64,000 nt of DNA from Gymnopus androsaceus JB14 (Eukaryota > Basidiomycota > Agaricomycetes > Agaricales > Omphalotaceae). Location: the NCBI GenBank assembly GCA_009733575.1, contig ML769410.1, positions 96,343 through 160,342 on the forward strand. Direction: 5' to 3'. Within the stretch, counting starts at the first letter, position 1. Each line of letters opens with the position of its first letter. A program made the position numbers and the translations under genes. The notes beneath the pieces were generated by a model. The model did no database searches and had not been told where the DNA came from. It saw only the letters and a program-made list of their open reading frames with translations. Below are positions 56,901 to 64,000 of this stretch, in pieces.

Positions 56901-57838
56901 GTAGAAGAATGCAAGGGCAAATTATTCAGATTCTTACTAAAAGATAGCATATTGAGCAACATCTATGATCCAAACGTTCACGACTCACCCAGCCTGCGCC
57001 ATTCCGAAATAGAAGGGAGTCTGAAATCTGCCTCTATTCTGTTCCCTTGGACTAGAGACATCTTCTTGACACTGCTGCAAGCAAATGCTCGTACATGATA
57101 TAGCAAGCTAAGAATTCAACTGCAATTTGGGGCGAAAAAAAAGAAGGTGAAAGATACTGAGTAAAGAGGTTCACAATTATCTTCCAGCAGAAACGAAACC
57201 TCCAGCTCACCTTGAACCAGAGACAAATCCTTGTAAACCCGATTCGGAGTCCTCGAATTAAGGAGGAAGTCACCGAGCGCCAACGTCACGTTAACGGCGC
57301 TTCATTCTCGCTTCATTCTTTCCCAGTCGATTTCCATCCAAGCTGTGTCTTGCGTCGAACTGACACTCAAGTACGCTAGTTCGACTAAGTACTAGCACGA
57401 GCCAAGTAGTAGCTGCCATGTCGGTGTCAGACAGCGATCAGGTCTCTGATCCCTAGGACGCGAACTGCGAAACACAGCACCATTTTTCTACTTGGACGAT
57501 CCCCCAGCCTCATGTACTAGAATTTGCAGGAAGAAAAATCACGTTTATGGGTCCGAGAAGTTGCTCTGCGTATAAGACGCGTACGGCAGAGGCTCCTCAG
57601 TCAGTCCACCTTGAACGTCTAACGAATTTTGATCACGATTGATCTATGAGGATCTATGCAACTGCCACTGTGTCTGTTTTCAGATAGGCTCTTACAGCAC
57701 GTTCTTACACCGCGACGACAGACGCTGGCATTAGTATCTTTGACATTTATTGTCGTAAAATTCGAGGCGCAGCAGCTTGCATCCAATTTGCATCAGTATA
57801 AAGGTGTCTTGCAAATTCTTCTGCCTCCTTCATATTCG
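56901..57838. promoter_or_regulatory. Intergenic with laccase 3 promoter
   Basis: TATAAAGG at about 57797-57804 lies 42 bases before the laccase 3 ATG. The rest has no gene; open frames at 56820-57098 and 57052-57273 are unsupported. Confidence 0.5.
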
Positions 57839-60376
57839 ATGGCGACTCTCCCTTTCCACTCATTCATCATGATGGCACCCGTCCAAGTAATCCTAATCCT
57901 AGCAGTCCTGGTACATGTTTTCGACCTGCAAATACTGGTATCAGCCGCCACGGTGACCCGAGACTTGTTCGTTGTAAATGAAAACCTTGCGCCAGATGGG
58001 TTTAGTCGCTCGTAATTCTTACTTCCGTCGCGGTTTTCACTCTAGCTAACATACGAGCCTAGGACCGTCGTTGTGGGTAATACACCAGAAACGGGACAAT
58101 TTCCAGGACCTCTTATCAAAGGTTTTTTCCACAGAAACCCTTCAATATTGAACGCTTACTGATCAGCTGTTTGTCACTACCACAGGGAACAAGGTAGCCA
58201 TGTCGCACCCCTTAACATACTCCGAGCTTAACCGCACTTGTTATTACTAGGGTGACTCATTTCAGCTGAACGTGACGGACCTCCTCACGGACAGTTCAAT
58301 GAATCGAAGCACGAGTATTGTATGTCAACGCTATCATGAACATATTTAAGTTGCAACTCACCTTACATATTAGCACTGGCATGGTCTTTTCCAGAAAACG
58401 ACCAACTACGTCGATGGAGTAGCTTTTGTGTCTCAATGTCCCATTGTACCAAATAACTCGTTCCTGTACAACTTTACGGTCCCAGATCAGGCTGGGACGT
58501 TTTGGTATCATTCGCATCTGTCTGTACAAGTAATTCGTTATATTATGTTTTCACCACACATTTGGTTACTGATTGGCTCTGTAGTACTGCGACGGCCTAC
58601 GGGGACCCTTTGTGATTTACGATGACGCTCATGACCGGTCTCTCTACGGCTATGACATTGATGATGGTATTGCCACTAACTTATCCATGGGTTTTAAACT
58701 TATCAAGCTTTTACTAGATTCCACCGTCATTACGATCGGAGACTGGTGCGTGTAGAGTATTTGAGCCTTCACTCTTACTAACGATTTTTGTTTTGTCGTG
58801 GTAGGTATCATGATAACAGTCTAGTGCTTTTTGCAGCAAAAGGACCCCAGGTGCCCGTCTCGACTCTCATTAACGGTTTGGGACGCTCCACTCTGAACAG
58901 CGTAAGCTGACTTGTTCCGACTCTAAATTCTATATAAATTCATTGGATTCAAAGACCACTCCACTCGCAGTGGTCAAGGTCGTTCTGTAGACTGCGGTAC
59001 CGCTTCCGCTTTAATCTCTATCTCCTGTGATCCAAGTCACAATTCTCCATCGATGGACATAACATGACCTTGATAGAGGTAGGCAGTCTCATTTATGTAG
59101 TAGACAAGACACTAACAACTATCGACGAAAAAGGTAGATGGTAATCTAATCGCAAAACAGACGGTCGACCTGATAGTCTTATATCCCGGGCAACGATATT
59201 CCTTTATCTTGCTCGCTGATCAAGATCCTTCCAAAACTTATGGAATAAGAGCGTTGTCTAGCTCGGGGGTGGGTACGGTGGGTACGAACTTTGATGAATA
59301 ATGTCAATACGGGGATTTTGAGGTATGCGCTATTGGAACTCCTCGTCGATACCCTTCGTATCCCATTGAGCTCCGGAGATCCCAACGGCACGGTACAACA
59401 AAATCCTATCATACCGTTGAACGAGAGCGAACTAGTCCCTCTACTGGATCCTGCCCCACCAGAGGGTGTTAATCCTTTTGTCGTGAACATCACTCTGGGT
59501 CTTATCGGCCATGCAGCATTTTCTATGAACGACGTTCAATGGATGGATCCTCCTGTGCCAGTGCTCTTACAGATCATTAGCGGGGCGCAAACTCCTCAGA
59601 GTTTGCTACCTTCGGGTTCGGTCTATACTCTCCCACCTAACCAAACTATTGAGATCACCCTGGTGAATCCTGTGGGTGATACTCTCATATAGCAAATTTG
59701 AAACCACGCTGACAATTAAATGGATGTGTGTATATAGATGGGAGGAGCGCCGCATCCTTTCCACCTGCATGGGGTAAGGTGTTTCACTCTGCGTTGTTGG
59801 AATGAGACGACTGACTGGTTTTTGATGCTTCTAGCATGCTTTTTCTGTGGTGAAGCCTGCGGGTGGCCCGTCAAACTACGTAAATCCGGTGAGCTGCATG
59901 CGATTTTCTATATCTTAGTCTCCCGTCATTTAAAGCTTACCTCGTTACTGTAGGTTCGGCGAGATGTGGCTGCGGTCGCAGCAAATGACATTACGACGAT
60001 TAGGTTTGTAACTGATAACCCAGGCCCCTGGATGTTGCATTGGTATGTTTAGAAAAGGTCCTTTTCCTGGTGTTGAAAATGCTTACATCAAACTTAAGCC
60101 ATATTGATCCTCATCTTCAAGCGTGAGTTGGTTTATGTTTCGACCTACTTCTTTCCGCATCTGACAAATATGAATTTTCTCTTGAACGCAGCGGACTGGC
60201 TGTTATAATGGCAGAGGCTCCAGATGTTACAAAGCAATCCGACCCGGTTACATGTATGTCTTCACCTTATCGTTTCACTCCATATAAAGTGCTATGCTTA
60301 TTGTGGTGATCTTGTAGCCCAGTGGGAGCAACTTTGTGCTACTTATAATATCTCGATGATGAATGGCATCGTGTAG
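57839..60376 (+). CDS. Laccase 3 (multicopper oxidase, disrupted in the middle domain)
   Basis: Third laccase, clearly more distant from copies 1 and 2. ATG 57839 starts a signal peptide ([20 protein letters not shown]; a second ATG at 57868 is possible). Copper motifs: [29 protein letters not shown] across an intron, and HCHIDPHL. Also seen are [40 protein letters not shown] and [12 protein letters not shown]; the stop is TAG 60374-60376. Over a dozen introns. Disruptions cluster in one exon group: a TAG with frame change near 58988-59000, two compensating one-base indels between about 59016 and 59048 (RYRFR ... [10 protein letters not shown] ... FSIDGHN), and a one-base change near 59295 (NFDE then [10 protein letters not shown]). 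Elsewhere it is intact. Divergent from laccase 2. Confidence 0.8.
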
Positions 60377-61177
60377 TACTTTGAAGGTTTATTTCTAGTT
60401 TCATACCGGACTATAAGGTATCGACTAGAGAAGGAAAGTCAAAGGGCGAGATACTGTCAGAATATAGTCTGCATATGATGGATTTTTCGCCATTTAAATC
60501 GAATGGAGTCGCGTTCAGGACTACAATTTTTAAGTAACTTTAATGTACTTCCCATATACTACGTACATACACACGTTTGAACGGCCCCTCCAAGTGAGGC
60601 ACATTGCAGGCACATAGGACGATATAGAGTACAATCTAAGCCAATCTGACAGCAAATGTTCCGCGTCGTCCGAATGCTAGATGTCACCACCATCATGCTA
60701 AGCCGTTCGGAAGCTATCTGTTGCCGGGCCTAGCTTGAGTAAAGCCGAATCAGCTTCAAGAGCCCATTGGCAGCCCACACCTTTCGGATTCGGTGGCCAG
60801 AGCGTCCTTACAGTCAACGAAAGGTCATTTGTGCACAAAAACTGAGTAGCCGGGCATAGAGTACTGAGCAACTAAAGTCTAACGCAAATGTAACGAGACG
60901 TACTGATATAATATAGCTGTTCAATTCCACTCGCGCAAACTTCGCGAGCAAGAATCGTACCCATCTGGGAGTTTTACCGTAACAAATGCATTGGCGCTCG
61001 TCAAGCGCTTACAAGAAAGGCAAATCAGCCAGACAGTCACATAAATCAGCCAGACATCTCTCGGCATTCATCATTTGGCAATCACGAATTTTGCCATTCA
61101 GTCAGTGTCAATTATTTTATTAGTTGTTAGAATTGAGGCTTGAACTGCTCTCTTCTTCCCCAAGCTCTCTTTCAGAA
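60377..61177. other. Intergenic
   Basis: 801 bases between laccase 3 and the SDR gene. AATCAGCCAGACAGTCACATA and ATAAATCAGCCAGACATC (near 61023-61060) form a short direct repeat. No gene is seen. Confidence 0.4.
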
Positions 61178-62507
61178 ATGGGCAACTTTCATTCATACAT
61201 TTCACATAATTTCCCCCCCAAACCTACTTATTCCATCGACCAAATCCCCGACCTAACAGGTCAGGTTATCATAGTTACTGGGTCCAATGCTGGTTGGTTT
61301 TGGGCCGACTCCACCGAATCCAACTTCATCGAACTTAAGCGTTTCTTTTCTACCAGGAATCGGGAAACTTGTAGTCGAGCAGCTTTTGAAGAACAACGCC
61401 AAAGTCTACATGGCTGCTCGAAGCCAAGAGAGAGCGGAGGCTGCAATTAAAGAGCTTAAAGAAAAGACGGGGAAAGAGGCTATATTTTTGAAGTTGGATT
61501 TGAGTAACCTAACAACAATCCGGTCTACCGTTGAGGATTTCTTGAGGTAGCCTTTCGGTTTCTTCAATTCCAGACAATCAGCTCACGCTGTTCTTAAAGC
61601 AAGGAGACACAACTACATGTTTTGATGAACAATGCGTAGGTTTTCATCTCAATTCCCCGCACCACAACGGCCTCGACTTTTCACAGAGGAGTTGCAGGGC
61701 CACCTAAGAATGCGTTAACAACCCAGGGATATGATTTGCAATTTGGAACCAACACGCTTGGTATGTCGACCCCAGACCACTGTTATCCGTGCATCTGGCT
61801 GACGATCTCACTTTAGGCCATTTCTACTTCACGACGCTCCTGATTCCCATCTTGACATCTACTGCTAAAACCACGCCAGACCACAAAGTCCGTGTGGTAC
61901 ACACTTCCTCTTGGGCATATCATTACTATCCGAAAATGAATTACAACTCTTTCAAGGATGGACCAGCACGGAGCAAGATGGACGGGTTCGCCCTCTATGC
62001 GCAGAGCAAGACTGTGAGCATGCCATGAAGAGGATGATAAGTTTCTTACCAACTATTGTGTGAGGACAGGGTAACATTCTATTCTCAAATGAATTGGCCA
62101 AACGATATGGTGACCAGGGCATAGTATCGATTTCTATTCACCCGGGTTCTGTAAGAAGTGAACTTCAACGAACTCTTCCCCTAGGCATCAAACAGCTAGT
62201 GGTGAGTCATTCATCTATTTGGATCCCTGATGCGCATGTTTATCAAACTAGCAATATGTGCTTTTCTATCCAACTGAACTGGGTGCCCTGACGCCACTAT
62301 ACGCTGCAACTGCCCCGGAATGTGCTGACTACAATGGCCTGGTGCGTAGTTCTTTACTCGTGGCTTTTCCATTCGCCAACAATTTATACACAGTATATCA
62401 CTGCTTGGGCACGTCTGGACCGCAGTGAACCAAATCCTGAAGCTAGTGATCCTGCAGAGGCGAGGCAGCTATGGGAGTACATGGAGGAACAGGTGAAAGA
62501 CTATTGA
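61178..62507 (+). CDS. Short-chain dehydrogenase/reductase (retinol-dehydrogenase-like)
   Basis: NAD(P)-dependent classical SDR. ATG 61178 reads MGNFHSYISHNFPPKP. The cofactor motif TGSNAG-IGK is split by the first intron (T34-G39). Next come AARSQERAEAAIKEL, LKLDLSNLTTI, LHVLMNNAG, TNTLGHFYFT and HTSSWAYHY (catalytic Ser region). LYAQSKTGNILFSNELAKRYG has catalytic Tyr and Lys spaced YxxxK, then SIHPGSVRSEL and YPTELGALTPLYAATAPE. The C-terminus (YITAWARLDRSEPNP, ...EQVKDY) ends at TGA 62505-62507. Seven introns all join in frame with no lesion. The substrate is unknown; fungal relatives handle lipid or aromatic alcohols. Confidence 0.88.
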
Positions 62508-62715
62508 TTGTTTACTTGGTACATCCGTGCCAGCACGGTATTTGAATTACCTAGTAGTAACAGTACTGATATTGTATTCCCCTTTTTATTGCACGATTCT
62601 TGCCAGTCGCATTCGGAGGTAAAATGAGCGATGAAGAGAGATGGGACTATGTATACACACACAAAAAGGAAAGTCAAAGCTGGAAATACGATGCGCGCGT
62701 GTTAGCGCTCGAATC
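62508..62715. other. Convergent 3' spacer
   Basis: About 200 bases between the SDR stop and the stop of the minus-strand membrane protein gene; no gene. Confidence 0.4.
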
Positions 62716-64000
62716 TTAGCCCAGATGAGGACTAGAATACGGAGGAGGGCTACTGGGCCGTCGACCATTTGACATACCCACTGGTACTGCCCTATTCCTT
62801 CCTGCTGCTCCATTATTTGGCATCGATGCATTGTGACTGATGACACCGGGAGGTGCCGAATAGTGTCCTACTCGCTGCTCCCTAAGGTAATCGTTTTGAG
62901 TATTAACCGCTGATGGGGCAGTTTTCCTCCGATCGTGTGTTGTTGGTCGTTGTGCATGAGTATTGTCAGTACTCTGAACTAATGGTGCGTTGTCGTATTT
63001 CAACCTGAATGGTATAGGTAGAAGCAAGTTTGGACTTCCAATTTGTGAGTCAGGTGTCCTATACCATTCTTCTTGGTCCGCTGAAACATATTCATTTCTG
63101 TCTGAGCGCACCAATGAATGGTTGTGATCCCCGAATGAGACCGGGTATTCTTCACTGTTGCTAGAGTATAGTCTTGTATACGGAGGGATAGCAGAGTGAC
63201 GAGTCGGAGGGGTATTATGAAGCTGGACGTATTTTCTTCTGTGGAAATGCCGGAGCCAAATCGCAACGCCAATAAGACAGAGCAAGAACACCGCTCCGCC
63301 CAGAGATGCTCCGACGATAGTCCCAATAGGCTTCGATGAGCGCGATTCAGTGGATGTCGAAAGAACAATGGTGCCCTGGGCTATCTGCTTCGCCTGCGTG
63401 ACATTAAATACACCATTCACCCACTGTGTGGCTGAAGAACGAAGGAACGAAGGAAATAAGCATAGTACAATTTCCACAATAAAAACTCACGATTTGATTG
63501 AGCGTACAGAGGAATGGTAATGTTTACGGGTACATTCGATGGAAAATATCTGCACCCATGGATTAGAACTGATAAGTGAGCCTAAACATAGTAGAAACGC
63601 ACGAATCCGATTCCGTGAAACCTTGACATTCCACGCTGTAAGATGCCCATCTACACGTGCAAAGCAGCGTCAGAGTAGCCGAAAATGGGTAATAATGCTT
63701 TACTCACAATATAACAGAATTGCTCTGGCCTTGGCACGCAGTACACATGCTAATCAGGTTATACACCGCCCATGAGCTACGCCATTCCGAAAGCAATTTT
63801 GAGTAATAATCCACGAGAAATTGTGAGGGTAGCTGATGCACACCATTGGCAAACATTCACGGATTCATTGTTCAAGCTCGGAGGGTCGTAATGCTCTCCT
63901 GGAGTCAATGGAGGGACTGTATGATCTAGACGCGGCGCAGGTCCATCCTTAACAACGATGCTCTCCGAGTCAAATTAATGCTTGAGCTACTCACTACCCA
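62716..64000 (-). CDS. Single-pass membrane protein, extracellular Cys-rich part plus long cytoplasmic tail (5' end off window)
   Basis: Minus-strand gene whose start lies beyond the right edge. Exons near 63850-63900 give LNNESVNVCQWC, then Cys-containing pieces, NVPVNITIPLYAQSN near 63500, and after an intron WVNGVFNVTQAKQIAQGTIV. A Ser-rich stalk leads to a clear transmembrane helix (IGTIVGASLGGAVFLLCLIGVAIW) and a basic stop-transfer (RHFHRRK). The hydrophilic tail is rich in Ser, Pro and Arg and ends SNGRRPSSPPPYSSPHLG at 62716-62718. This layout is common in mushroom genomes (mucin- or sensor-like proteins) and has no assigned function. The tail contains a PPPY motif, a possible WW-domain or ubiquitin-ligase docking site. 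Confidence 0.7.

Noticed and set aside
1..64000. CRISPR arrays, tRNA and rRNA genes
   Set aside because: No regularly spaced repeats and no convincing cloverleaf or rRNA sequence were seen by eye; a covariance-model scan would be needed to exclude tRNAs fully.

Overview
The window looks like genomic DNA of a mushroom-forming basidiomycete (Agaricomycetes, probably Agaricales; the species cannot be named from the sequence). Genes are split by many short introns of about 45-65 bases with GT...AG ends, and the gene content is typical of that group: a class I hydrophobin, three laccases, an F-box remnant, a BTB/POZ protein, a GH5 glycoside hydrolase, MFS transporters, a retinol-dehydrogenase-like SDR, and two 'conserved hypothetical' families common in agaricomycetes. 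There is no CRISPR array, no prokaryotic operon and no autonomous transposon with a recognisable transposase.

Layout. 0.2-8.5 kb: hydrophobin (-), Trm44-like tRNA 2'-O-methyltransferase (-), multi-exon membrane protein (+), dehydroshikimate-dehydratase-like TIM-barrel protein (-). 8.8-14.1 kb: quinate-permease-like transporter (+), which shares a divergent promoter with the TIM-barrel gene, then a monocarboxylate-type MFS transporter (+). 14.4-15.3 kb: unknown Ser/Pro-rich protein (-). 16.4-19.4 kb: laccase 1 (+). 19.5-22.2 kb: a repeat-rich strip with a fold-back element, an F-box remnant and two ~0.5-kb direct repeats. 22.2-24.7 kb and 29.8-31.6 kb: the two arms of an inverted duplication of a thioredoxin-TPR gene plus a 526-residue orphan gene. 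Between the arms lie a BTB/POZ gene, a secreted GPI-type protein and an acid-ceramidase-like gene. 31.6-36.4 kb is gene-poor. 36.5-40.5 kb: Mkt1 homologue and a C2H2-finger-like protein (+). 40.5-44.7 kb is gene-poor. 44.8-52.9 kb: Cwc27-like cyclophilin (-), GH5 enzyme (-), GroES-like oxidoreductase (+), DHA1-type MFS (-). 53.9-60.4 kb: laccase 2 (-, an inverted copy of the laccase 1 region) and laccase 3 (+). 61.2-64 kb: SDR (+) and an edge-truncated single-pass membrane protein (-).

Two themes stand out. First, the window is shaped by segmental duplication: laccase 1 and laccase 2 are inverted copies about 35 kb apart, and the thioredoxin-TPR/orphan block is an inverted duplication in which each arm keeps a different gene intact. 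Second, several genes whose protein sequence is otherwise well conserved carry one or a few single-base frame disruptions, mostly extra bases, while Mkt1, Cwc27, the SDR, the BTB gene, the orphan gene and the thioredoxin-TPR gene read through cleanly. Either there is patchy gene decay or the consensus has residual insertion errors; I cannot settle this without reads. Functionally the window mixes core RNA biology (Trm44, Cwc27, Mkt1) with wood/litter-degradation and small-molecule functions (laccases, GH5, sugar/quinate-type uptake and catabolism).
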